DNA from: JBDSLU01 sp039916225
GTDB lineage: Bacteria > Acidobacteriota > Vicinamibacteria > Vicinamibacterales > Vicinamibacteraceae
Direction: 5' to 3'
Length of the DNA: 20,252 nt
NCBI GenBank assembly: GCA_039916225.1
Contig: JBDSLU010000404.1
Span: forward strand, 1 to 20,252
Of this stretch, positions 13,379 to 20,252 are shown in pieces. The notes beneath the pieces were generated by a model. It was not told the origin of the DNA, searched no databases, and saw only the letters and a program-made list of their open reading frames with translations. Position 1 is the stretch's first letter. Every line of letters starts with the position of its first letter. A program made the position numbers and the translations under genes.

Positions 13379-14364
13379 TCACCACGTCGGCCCTGACGCG
13401 CCGCTTCGGCGCGACGACGGCGCTCGCCGGCATCACCCTGGAGGTGCCGCGCGGCGAGATGTTCGCGCTGATCGGGCCGGATGGCGCCGGAAAGACGACG
13501 TTCTTCCGACTTGTCGCCGGGGTGCTGGCGCCGACGTCGGGCACCGTCACCCGCGCGACCGGCACGTTCGGCCTGGTGCCACAGCGCTTCGGCCTCTACC
13601 AGGATCTGACGATCGACGAGAACATGCGGCTGCGCAGTGATCTCTACAGCGTGCCGCGCGCCGAAGCCGAGCGACGGGCGACACGGCTCCTCGACATGGT
13701 CGGCCTCAGCCCGTTCCGCGGAAGGCTGGCCGGCGCGCTCTCCGGCGGCATGAAGCAGAAGCTGGCGCTCGCCGCCGCGCTCGTCACCGAGCCCGACCTG
13801 CTGCTGCTCGATGAGCCGACCACCGGCGTCGATCCGCTGTCGCGGCGCGAGTTCTGGAAAATGCTGCACGAGCTGAACCACCGCGGCCTGACCATCGTCG
13901 TGTCGACGCCGTACATGGACGAAGCGGAGTACGCCTCGCGCATCGGCTTCCTCGACGGCGGACACCTGGTCGACGTCGGCACGCGCGCCGAGCTGCTGTC
14001 GCGGTTCGGCCGCCCGCTGGTCTCGGTGGCCACGCCGAACCGGGTCGGGGCCAAGCAGGTGCTGCGGACGGTGGCCGGCGTCGACGACGTGTCGCTGTTC
14101 GGAACCTCGCTGCACGTGCGCGGCACCAGCGGCGACAGCGCCGCCCTGGCCGAAGCCATCCGCATGGCATTTTCTGCAGCGGGTTTGGAGCCCAGCTCTG
14201 AGCTGGGTTCAGAGCTGGGTTCAGAGCTGGGCTCACAGCCGAGTCGCCGAGTTGCCACCGCAGACTGGACGGGTGGCAGCAACAGCGTCGACGTCCAGCC
14301 GATCCCGCCGTCGCTCGAGGACGTCTTCGTGCTGCGCAGCGAAGCGGCCGGACGGGCGGCATGA
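13375..14364 (+). CDS. ABC transporter ATP-binding protein, first subunit (YbhF N-half-like)
   Basis: The 329-residue ATPase has Walker A GPDGAGKT at 34-41, signature LSGGMKQ at 122-128 and Walker B LLLLDEPTTGVD at 142-153. The H-loop is STPYMDEAE at 177-185, so Pro179 stands where the switch His normally is; this site is probably impaired for hydrolysis. That resembles the first half of the fused two-domain ATPase YbhF, as I recall it. Residues 274-288 are a tetrapeptide repeat (SELG units) encoded by a 12-nt minisatellite at 14188-14235, an unusual insertion ahead of the C-terminal PPSLEDVFVLR motif of exporter ATPases. The GTG start overlaps the adaptor stop. It would pair with the second ATPase encoded next to energise export. 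Confidence 0.93.
   Translation: MITTSALTRRFGATTALAGITLEVPRGEMFALIGPDGAGKTTFFRLVAGVLAPTSGTVTRATGTFGLVPQRFGLYQDLTIDENMRLRSDLYSVPRAEAERRATRLLDMVGLSPFRGRLAGALSGGMKQKLALAAALVTEPDLLLLDEPTTGVDPLSRREFWKMLHELNHRGLTIVVSTPYMDEAEYASRIGFLDGGHLVDVGTRAELLSRFGRPLVSVATPNRVGAKQVLRTVAGVDDVSLFGTSLHVRGTSGDSAALAEAIRMAFSAAGLEPSSELGSELGSELGSQPSRRVATADWTGGSNSVDVQPIPPSLEDVFVLRSEAAGRAA
14188..14235 (+). repeat. In-frame 12-nt minisatellite with flanking inverted arms (copy A)
   Basis: Three direct 12-nt units, GAGCTGGGTTCA (14200-14211), GAGCTGGGTTCA (14212-14223) and GAGCTGGGCTCA (14224-14235), are preceded by GAGCCCAGCTC (14188-14198). The latter is the exact reverse complement of GAGCTGGGCTC at 14224-14234, so the element could form an 11-bp stem. 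It encodes Glu-Leu-Gly-Ser repeats in the ATPase. Shared words with 18209-18280 on the other strand (GAACCCAGCTC) show that both belong to one repeat family. Confidence 0.9.
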
Positions 14365-15344
14365 GCGGCACGGCGTCGGCGGCGCCCTCGGGATCACCGC
14401 CGGCCTCGCCCGCCGGCGAGCCGATCGTCTCGGTCCATGGCGTCACGCGGCGCTTCGGCGGCTTCACCGCCGTGGACGCCGTCACCTTCGACATCCCCCG
14501 CGGCGGCATCTTCGGCTTCCTCGGCCCGAACGGATCCGGCAAGTCGACGACCATCCGCATGCTCGCCGGCCTGCTCGCGCCGACCGCCGGCCGCGTCACC
14601 GGCCTCGGCGGTCTCGACGTCACCAGGGACACCGAGCAGTGGAAGCACCGCCTCGGTTACATGTCGCAGAAGTTCTCGCTCTATCTCGATCTCACCGTGA
14701 TCGAGAACCTGCGCTTCTTCGGCGCCGTCTATGGCCTCGAGGCGAAGCCGCTCGAGGAGCGCATCAGCGCCCTGGCCGCGCGGCTCACCTTCGAGCCGCT
14801 GCTCAAGGTGCAGACCGGCACGCTCTCGACCGGCCAGCGGCAGCGGGTCGCGCTCGCCGCGGCGCTGCTGCACGAGCCCGAGCTGCTCTTTCTCGACGAA
14901 CCGACTGGCGGCGTCGATCCCAAGGGGCGGCGCCAGTTCTGGGACCTGATAGACGAGCTGACCGCGACCCGCGGCATGACGGTGCTCGTCACCACGCACT
15001 ACATGGACGAGGCCGAGCAGTGCGGGCGCCTGGTGCTGATCCTCGACGGCAAGCTGGTCGCCAACGGCACACCAGCTGAAATCAAGCGGTCGCTGGCCGG
15101 CCGGATGCTCGAGGTCGTGCCGCACCGCGATCCGTTCGAAGCGCTGACCACGGTGGCGGCCGGCCAGGGCGTCGAGGACGCCTACCTGCTCGGGATCGCG
15201 CTGCGCGCGGTCGCGGCGCCGGGCCGGCTCGACGCGATGCGCGCGACGCTGGCCGCGATCGGCCCGGTGACGGACGCCGAGCCGACCCTCGAGGACGCGT
15301 TCGTCACGCTGGTGCGCGAGCACCGGAAGAAGGGGGAGGCATGA
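14361..15344 (+). CDS. ABC transporter ATP-binding protein, second subunit (YbhF C-half-like)
   Basis: The 327-residue ATPase has Walker A GPNGSGKS at 55-62, signature LSTGQRQ at 155-161 (Thr in place of the usual second Gly), Walker B LLFLDEPTGGVD at 175-186 and an intact H-loop TTHYMDEAE with His213. It belongs to the ABC-2 exporter (DrrA/YbhF) type and carries the C-terminal PTLEDAFVTLVREH motif. A Pro/Ser/Ala-rich stretch of about 20 residues precedes the domain and may be a flexible lead. It should form a heterodimer with the first ATPase, supplying the catalytically normal H-loop. Start and stop both overlap neighbours in ATGA, so it is co-translated with the first ATPase and the permease. 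Confidence 0.94.
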   Translation: MSGTASAAPSGSPPASPAGEPIVSVHGVTRRFGGFTAVDAVTFDIPRGGIFGFLGPNGSGKSTTIRMLAGLLAPTAGRVTGLGGLDVTRDTEQWKHRLGYMSQKFSLYLDLTVIENLRFFGAVYGLEAKPLEERISALAARLTFEPLLKVQTGTLSTGQRQRVALAAALLHEPELLFLDEPTGGVDPKGRRQFWDLIDELTATRGMTVLVTTHYMDEAEQCGRLVLILDGKLVANGTPAEIKRSLAGRMLEVVPHRDPFEALTTVAAGQGVEDAYLLGIALRAVAAPGRLDAMRATLAAIGPVTDAEPTLEDAFVTLVREHRKKGEA

Positions 15345-16456
15345 GACGCCTCGTCGCGCTCACCATCAAGGAGTTCCGCCAGCTCTCGCGCGACCACCTG
15401 ACGCTGCGGATGATCGTCATGGTGCCGTTGATGCAGATGGTGATCTTCGGCTACGCCATCAACTTCGACGTCAAGCACCAGCCGATGGTGGTACTCGACG
15501 AATCGCGCTCGTTCGAGAGCCGCGAGCTGGTGGCGCGGATGGAGGCCAGCCAGTACTTCGACCTGATCGGCAGCGTCGGCTCGTTCGATGAGCTCCGCAG
15601 CGCCCTCGATACGGCGCGGGCCTCGGTCGCCCTGGTCATCGATCGCGACTTCGGCAAGAACCGGCGTCGCAACGAGCCGGCCCACGCCCTGCTGATCGTC
15701 AACGCCTCCGACTCGACGACGTCGACCCAGGCGATGTCGATCGCCGCCGGCATTGCCAACAGCGCCTCGATGCAGCAGCTCGCCGTGCGGGCGCACTGGA
15801 GCAAGCGCGAGCTGCCGGTCGACCTGCGCGTGCGCCCTTGGTACAACCCGGATCTCCGCACCGCCAACTTCATCATCCCGGGCCTGCTGGCGATCATCCT
15901 GACCTTCACGCTCATCAGCTTCACCGCGGCGTCGATCGTCCGCGAGCGCGAGCTCGGCACGCTCGAGCAGCTGCAGGTGACGCCGATCACGCGTACCGAG
16001 CTGATCCTCGGCAAGATCCTGCCGTTCCTGGTGATCGGCTATGTGCAGCTGACGATCGTGGTCTTGATGATGACCTACGTCTTCAGCATCCCGATCGCCG
16101 GCAGTTTGGCCGCGCTCTATCTGCTGAGCGGCATCTTCATCGCCTCGATCCTCGGTCTCGGCATCTTCATCTCGACCGTCGCGCAGACGCAGATGCAGGC
16201 GACCCAGATGTCGTTCTTCGTCCTGCTGCCGTTCGTCTTCCTGTCCGGCTACGTGTTCCCGATCGGCGGCATGCCGCCGGTCTTCAAGTTCCTGACCTAC
16301 CTGATCCCGGCCAACTACTTCCTGCAGATCGTCCGCGGCATCGTGCTGCGCGGCGCGACGATGGCCGAACTGTGGCAGCCGATCGCCTGGCTGTCGTTCT
16401 ACATGGTGATCATCATCACCCTCGCCGTAATGCGCTTCAAGAAGACCGCCGCGTGA
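15341..16456 (+). CDS. ABC-2 family transporter permease (YbhS/YbhR/YhhJ-like)
   Basis: The 371-residue inner membrane protein has one N-terminal membrane segment (about 22-42) after the cytoplasmic KEFRQLSRDHLTL. A large periplasmic domain of roughly 130 residues follows. Then come five further hydrophobic segments at about 175-200, 222-247, 252-280, 287-308 and 345-365. RERELGTLEQLQVTPI at 201-216 is the conserved ABC-2 cytoplasmic motif. It would form the membrane path of a tripartite exporter with the two ATPases, the adaptor and the TolC-like channel. Related E. coli systems use two permeases. Only one is present here, so it may act as a homodimer. The substrate is unknown; drugs, dyes or lipophilic metabolites are typical of the family. 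Confidence 0.94.
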   Translation: MRRLVALTIKEFRQLSRDHLTLRMIVMVPLMQMVIFGYAINFDVKHQPMVVLDESRSFESRELVARMEASQYFDLIGSVGSFDELRSALDTARASVALVIDRDFGKNRRRNEPAHALLIVNASDSTTSTQAMSIAAGIANSASMQQLAVRAHWSKRELPVDLRVRPWYNPDLRTANFIIPGLLAIILTFTLISFTAASIVRERELGTLEQLQVTPITRTELILGKILPFLVIGYVQLTIVVLMMTYVFSIPIAGSLAALYLLSGIFIASILGLGIFISTVAQTQMQATQMSFFVLLPFVFLSGYVFPIGGMPPVFKFLTYLIPANYFLQIVRGIVLRGATMAELWQPIAWLSFYMVIIITLAVMRFKKTAA

Positions 16457-16489
16457 ACCGCCCTGCACGCACCGCGCCGCAGGCTGCCG

Positions 16490-16495
16490 TAAGAT
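16490..16495 (+). promoter_or_regulatory. Candidate -10 element (TAAGAT) ahead of the decarboxylase gene
   Basis: In the 48-nt gap after the permease, TAAGAT (four of six to TATAAT) ends 9 nt before the decarboxylase ATG. The bases between are CCCCCCGCC, with no Shine-Dalgarno sequence. It may give this gene pair its own, nearly leaderless transcript. No -35 box is evident. Confidence 0.25.
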
Positions 16496-16504
16496 CCCCC
16501 CGCC

Positions 16505-17935
16505 ATGACGCCTGAGGAATTCCGCCGCGCCGGCCACGAGCTGGTCGACTGGATCGCCGACTTCCGCGCGACGCTGGAGACCCGGCCGGTCATGGCCCGT
16601 ACCGTGCCGGGCGAGATCGCCCGGGCCTTCCCGACGACGCCGCCGGAATCGCCGCAGCCGATCGAGGAGATCTTCGCGACGCTGGACGCGACGATCGTCC
16701 CAGGCCTGACGCATTTCGGCCACCCGCGCTTCTTCGGCTTCTTCCCGTCGAGCAGCAACCTGTCGTCGGTGCTCGGTGATTTCATGAGCACCGGCCTCGG
16801 CGCGCTCGGCCTGACCTGGCAATCGGCGCCAGCGCTGACCGAGCTCGAGGAAGTGACCACCGACTGGGTACGGCAGATGGTCGGCCTGTCGCCGGCCTGG
16901 CGCGGCGTCATCCAGGACACCGCGTCGACCGCCACCCTCGTGGCCCTGGTCTGCGCCCGCGAGCGGGCCTCGGACTTCGCCCTGACCCGTGAGGGCCTGC
17001 AGGGCGGCGGATCGCCGCTCGCGGTCTACGTGTCCGATCAGAGCCACAGCTCGGTGCTGAAGGCCGCGCTCGTCGCCGGGTTCGGTCGGACGCATGTTCG
17101 CGAGATCGCGACCGACGGTGCCCACGCGATGCGCCCGGACGCCCTGGCCCAGGCGATACGCGAGGATCGCGGCCGCGGCTGGACGCCGTGCGCCGTCGTC
17201 GCCACGTCGGGCTCGACGACCTGCACCGCGTTCGATCCGATCGACGCGCTCGCCGCCATCTGCGCCGAGCACGGCGCCTGGCTCCACGTCGACGCGGCGA
17301 TGGCCGGATCGGCGATGGTCCTCGAGGAGTGCCGGCCGCTGTGGGCCGGCGTCGAACGCGCCGACTCGATCGTGCTGAACCCGCACAAGTGGCTCGGCGC
17401 GATCTTCGACTGCTCCCTTTATCTGGTCCGCGATCCCGAGCACCTGGTGCGGGTGATGAGCACCAACCCGGCCTATTTGCAGTCGACGGCGGCTGGCGCG
17501 GTCACGACCTATCGTGACTGGGGCATCGCCCTGGGCCGGCGCTTCCGGGCCCTCAAGCTCTGGACGCTCGTCCACCTCGAAGGCGTCGAGGCCATCCGCA
17601 CGCGGATCCGGCGCGACCTGGATCACGCGCAGTGGCTCGCCGCCGCGGTCGCGGCCACGCCAGGCTGGCGTGTCGTCGCGCCGGTGCCGCTGCAGACCGT
17701 GTGCCTGCGCCACGAGCCCCCCGGTCTCGACGGTGAGGCGCTCGACGCCCACACGCGGGCCTGGTGCGACCGCGTCAACGCGTCCGGTGTCGCTTACCTC
17801 ACGGCGGCAGTGCTCGACGGACGGTGGATCGTTCGCGTCGCGATGGGCGCCCCGACGACCGAGCGCCGCCACGTCGAGGAGATGTGGCACGCGATGCAGG
17901 ACGCGGCGGCCGCCGGCGCCTCGGGACCGCTATGA
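16505..17935 (+). CDS. PLP-dependent decarboxylase, aromatic-L-amino-acid decarboxylase type
   Basis: The 476-residue protein matches group II PLP decarboxylases along its length. DQSHSSV holds His181, which stacks on PLP. HVDAAMAGSAM holds Asp263, which binds the pyridine nitrogen. NPHKWLG holds the PLP-binding Lys295. NPAYLQS holds Tyr324, equivalent to human DDC Tyr332. The Tyr at that position favours true decarboxylation over aldehyde synthesis. YRDWGIALGRRFRALKLW is a further family signature. It should convert an aromatic amino acid (Trp, Tyr, Phe or a relative) to the amine plus CO2. The substrate cannot be fixed from sequence. The stop overlaps the start of the ACP-ligase gene, suggesting that the amine and the acyl-activating enzyme serve one pathway. 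Confidence 0.93.
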   Translation: MTPEEFRRAGHELVDWIADFRATLETRPVMARTVPGEIARAFPTTPPESPQPIEEIFATLDATIVPGLTHFGHPRFFGFFPSSSNLSSVLGDFMSTGLGALGLTWQSAPALTELEEVTTDWVRQMVGLSPAWRGVIQDTASTATLVALVCARERASDFALTREGLQGGGSPLAVYVSDQSHSSVLKAALVAGFGRTHVREIATDGAHAMRPDALAQAIREDRGRGWTPCAVVATSGSTTCTAFDPIDALAAICAEHGAWLHVDAAMAGSAMVLEECRPLWAGVERADSIVLNPHKWLGAIFDCSLYLVRDPEHLVRVMSTNPAYLQSTAAGAVTTYRDWGIALGRRFRALKLWTLVHLEGVEAIRTRIRRDLDHAQWLAAAVAATPGWRVVAPVPLQTVCLRHEPPGLDGEALDAHTRAWCDRVNASGVAYLTAAVLDGRWIVRVAMGAPTTERRHVEEMWHAMQDAAAAGASGPL

Positions 17936-20252
17936 GCGCGGGCGAGCCGGCCACCGCGGACGCCATCGAGCTCGTCCTCGAGACCGTGCGCGGCCTGCTC
18001 GCCGAGGTCGATCCGACGCGTGCGCGCACCGCCGTCGGCCCCGATCAATCGCTGACGCGCGAGCTGGCGCTCGGCAGCCTCGAGCGCGTCGAGCTGGCGA
18101 TGCGATTGGAGCAGGCCGCCGGTGTCCCGCTGGGCGAGACCGTCCTCGCCGACGCCGACACACCGCGCCAGATCGCCGCGGCGATCGCCCGCGCGAGAGC
18201 CCCGCTCGGAACCCAGCTCAGAGCTCAGCTCGGAGCTCAGCTCGGAGCTCAGCTCGGAGCCCAGCTCAGAGCTGGGTCTGAAGTACGCAGAAATTGCGGA
18301 CCGGCGACCGGGGCACGGACCCTGATCGAGGCGCTCCGATGGCAGGTCGAGCAGGGCGCCGACCGCGTCCACATCCAGCTGCGCGCCGACGACGGCACCG
18401 ACACCGCGATCACCTACGGCAGTCTCTACCGCGACGGCGCGGCGGTGGCGGCGGGGCTGCGCAGCCGCGGCGTCGTCCCCGGCGAGCGCGTCGCGCTGCT
18501 GCTGCGGACCGAGCCGGCGTTCTTCCACGCCTACGTCGGCATCCTGCTCGCCGGCGGCGTGCCGGTGCCGCTCTATCCGCCGTTCCGCGCCGATCAGATC
18601 GAGGAGTACGCGTCGCGGCAGGCCGCGATCCTGCGCAACGCCAGCGCCCGCGTCCTGCTGACGTTCGCCGAAGCCGAACGTGCCGCGGCCCTGCTCCGCC
18701 CTCTGGCGCCGAGCCTGACGACGGTCGCCACCGTGGCGGACATCCGGCGCGACTCCGGAGTGGCCGCCCACCACGACCCGCGTGAAGACGACCTGGCGCT
18801 GATCCAGTACACGTCGGGCAGCACGGGATCGCCGAAAGGTGTGGCGCTCTCGCACGCCAACCTGCTCGCCAATGTCCGCGCCTTCGGCGAGGCCTTCGAG
18901 ATGTCCGGCGACGACGTCGGCGTGACGTGGCTGCCGCTGTACCACGACATGGGTTTGATCGGGGCGTGGTTCGGCCCGCTCTATCACGGCATGCCGATCG
19001 TCTCGATGTCGCCGCTCGCCTTCCTGGCCAAGCCGGTGCGCTGGCTCGAGGCGATGTCGCGCAACCGCGGCACCATCACCGCCGCCCCGAACTTCGCCTA
19101 CGACCTCTGTGCCCGCAAGATCGCCGACGCCGATCTGGAGGGGCTCGATCTGTCGTCGTGGCGCGTGGCCCTGAACGGCGCCGAAGCCGTCCTCGCCGGC
19201 ACGATCGAGCGGTTCACGACGCGGTTCGCGCCGCTCGGCTTCCGGCCCGACGCGATGCGACCGGTCTACGGCCTCGCCGAGGGCAGCCTGTGCGTCACCG
19301 CCCCTCCGCCAGGCCGCCTGCCGCGGATCGAACGCCTGCGACGCGACGCCTTTCAGCATGCCCGGGCCATCGAAGCGGCGGCAGTCGACGATCCGCAGCC
19401 GCTGACCTTCGTCGCCTGCGGCCAGCCGATCCCCCGGCACGAACTGCGGATCGTCGACGACCGCGAGGCCGGGCGTCCGCCGCGCGTCGAAGGCCGCGTC
19501 CAGTTCCGCGGCCCGTCGTCGATGCAGGGCTACTTCGAGAATCCCGAGGCGACGGCGGCGGTCGTCCGCGAGGGCGGCTGGATCGATACCGGCGACCTCG
19601 GCTTCCTCGACGACGAAGGCGATCTCTTCGTCACCGGCCGGGCCAAGGACGTCATCATCGCCGGCGGCCGCAACATCTACCCGCAGGAGGTCGAGGAGGC
19701 GGTCGCCGACGTGCCCGGCATCCGCCGCGGCTGCGTCGCGGCGTTCGGTGTCCAGGAGGCGCGGACCGGGACGGAGCGGCTGGTCGTCGTCGCGGAAACG
19801 CGCGGCGCGGTCCCGCCAGACGGCTCGCCGCTGCACGCCGCCGTCGGCGCGGCGATCGTCGCGGCCGTCGGCGTGCCCGCCGACGCGATCGTCTTCACGC
19901 GGCCCGGCAGCGTACCCAAGACGTCCTCCGGCAAGATTCGCCGGACGACCACCCGCGAGTTGTTCGAGAGCGGGCGCCTGCACCGCGGCCGTGCCTCGGC
20001 GGCGTGGCAGTGGGCTCGCCTGATCGGCCGGCACGTGGCCTGGCGCGCCGGCCGCGGCCTGGCTTTCGCCGGCACGCTGCTCTACTCGATGTGGGTGTGG
20101 ACGGCCGTCGGGCTCGTCGCGTTGCCGCTGTGGCTCGCCGTCGCGCTGACGCGGACACCGCGACAGGCGCGACGCGTCGTCGGCGTCTGCTCCCGGCTGC
20201 TGCTCCTCGCCGGTGGCTGCCGCCCCCACGTCGACGGGCGTGATCCGGCGAC
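17932..20252 (+). CDS. Multidomain ACP / fatty acyl-AMP ligase / membrane protein, probable acyltransferase (3' end outside window)
   Basis: The frame is open from ATG at 17932 to the end of the window (773 residues so far). Residues 8-88 form an acyl carrier protein domain, with Ser49 in LALGSLERVEL as the phosphopantetheine site. A linker at 92-117 is made of Ala-Gln-Leu-Gly repeats from a minisatellite. An adenylating domain of the fatty acyl-AMP ligase type follows: YTSGSTGSPKG at 293-303, WLPLYHDMGLIG, YGLAEGS, TGDLGFLD, GRNIYPQEVEE, and PKTSSGKIRR with catalytic Lys668. A hydrophobic stretch at about 707-740 is followed by VCSRLLLLAGGCRPHVDG, which looks like the lead into a PlsC-type acyltransferase. 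It probably activates a fatty acid, loads its own ACP and transfers the acyl group at the membrane. It is translationally coupled to the decarboxylase (ATGA). Confidence 0.88.
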   Translation, partial: MSAGEPATADAIELVLETVRGLLAEVDPTRARTAVGPDQSLTRELALGSLERVELAMRLEQAAGVPLGETVLADADTPRQIAAAIARARAPLGTQLRAQLGAQLGAQLGAQLRAGSEVRRNCGPATGARTLIEALRWQVEQGADRVHIQLRADDGTDTAITYGSLYRDGAAVAAGLRSRGVVPGERVALLLRTEPAFFHAYVGILLAGGVPVPLYPPFRADQIEEYASRQAAILRNASARVLLTFAEAERAAALLRPLAPSLTTVATVADIRRDSGVAAHHDPREDDLALIQYTSGSTGSPKGVALSHANLLANVRAFGEAFEMSGDDVGVTWLPLYHDMGLIGAWFGPLYHGMPIVSMSPLAFLAKPVRWLEAMSRNRGTITAAPNFAYDLCARKIADADLEGLDLSSWRVALNGAEAVLAGTIERFTTRFAPLGFRPDAMRPVYGLAEGSLCVTAPPPGRLPRIERLRRDAFQHARAIEAAAVDDPQPLTFVACGQPIPRHELRIVDDREAGRPPRVEGRVQFRGPSSMQGYFENPEATAAVVREGGWIDTGDLGFLDDEGDLFVTGRAKDVIIAGGRNIYPQEVEEAVADVPGIRRGCVAAFGVQEARTGTERLVVVAETRGAVPPDGSPLHAAVGAAIVAAVGVPADAIVFTRPGSVPKTSSGKIRRTTTRELFESGRLHRGRASAAWQWARLIGRHVAWRAGRGLAFAGTLLYSMWVWTAVGLVALPLWLAVALTRTPRQARRVVGVCSRLLLLAGGCRPHVDGRDPA
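18209..18280 (+). repeat. In-frame 12-nt minisatellite (copy B) in the ACP-ligase linker
   Basis: Six consecutive 12-nt units lie here: GAACCCAGCTCA, three identical GAGCTCAGCTCG (18221-18256), GAGCCCAGCTCA and GAGCTGGGTCTG. The last two form a CCCAGCTC / GAGCTGGG inverted pair around one base. Each unit contains self-complementary GAGCTC or AGCT cores, so the tract can fold on either strand. In the protein it gives a (Thr/Ala)-Gln-Leu-(Gly/Arg) repeat linking two domains. GAACCCAGCTC is shared, on the opposite strand, with copy A at 14188-14235. Confidence 0.9.

Noticed and set aside
14188..14235. A CRISPR-like array reading of the 12-nt repeats
   Set aside because: Units are head to tail with no spacers, only 12 nt long, and lie inside a conserved gene in frame.
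15182..17890. A 902-codon open frame on the minus strand across the permease and decarboxylase genes
   Set aside because: The translation is dominated by Arg, Asp, Gly, His and Gln with no recognisable motif, and it lies opposite two well-supported genes. Such frames arise from GC-rich third positions of the real plus-strand genes.
17794..20229. An 811-codon minus-strand frame containing Ser-Glu-Leu repeats
   Set aside because: The repeat comes from the minisatellite read on the other strand, and the rest is shadow sequence of the ACP-ligase gene.

Overview
The window is about 20.3 kb of dense, very GC-rich DNA (roughly 70% by eye) from a diderm bacterium: it encodes a TolC-type outer membrane channel, a periplasmic adaptor and signal peptides. 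GC content, 4-nt ATGA/GTGA gene overlaps, frequent GTG starts and gene content would fit a soil-type organism such as an Acidobacteriota or a similar high-GC lineage, but there is no marker gene that fixes the phylum. No rRNA, tRNA, CRISPR array or insertion sequence is visible. No gene-free stretch exceeds about 110 bases, so every gap is short.

Region 1 (1-3116, plus strand) holds small housekeeping or accessory enzymes: the end of a GNAT acetyltransferase, a VOC-fold protein, a small O-methyltransferase-like enzyme, an unusual fusion of a 2H phosphoesterase (2'-5' RNA ligase-like) with a GNAT domain, and a stand-alone CTP-synthase-type glutaminase domain. The last gene collides tail to tail with a minus-strand secreted GH172 (DUF2961) protein (3083-5086).

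Region 2 (5163-7950, plus strand) carries two unrecognised proteins (182 aa and a small basic Cys-containing one), aroA (EPSP synthase of the shikimate pathway), and a Phd-type antitoxin / PIN-domain toxin pair with a palindromic candidate operator in front.

Region 3 (7984-10787) is a classic MocR layout: a minus-strand GntR-aminotransferase fusion regulator divergent from a PhzF-family enzyme. The 109-bp gap between them contains two palindromes and a consensus -35 element placed so that the phzF-like message would be leaderless. A DinB-fold protein follows.

Region 4 (10826-16456) is a five-gene drug/solute efflux operon: TolC-like channel (interrupted by a frameshift near 12060), HlyD/YbhG-like lipoprotein adaptor, two separate ABC ATPases and one ABC-2 permease. 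The four junctions all look translationally coupled. It resembles E. coli ybhGFSR, but with the two nucleotide-binding domains split into two genes and only one permease visible.

Region 5 (16505 to the end) is an aromatic-L-amino-acid-decarboxylase-like enzyme coupled by an ATGA overlap to a large multidomain protein (ACP, fatty acyl-AMP ligase, membrane segment, then probably an acyltransferase) that runs off the window. Together they suggest a pathway joining an activated acyl chain to an amine or lipid product.

An in-frame 12-nt minisatellite of the same family, in opposite orientations, sits inside the first ABC ATPase gene (14188-14235) and between the ACP and ligase domains of the last gene (18209-18280). 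It is the most striking unexplained sequence feature.
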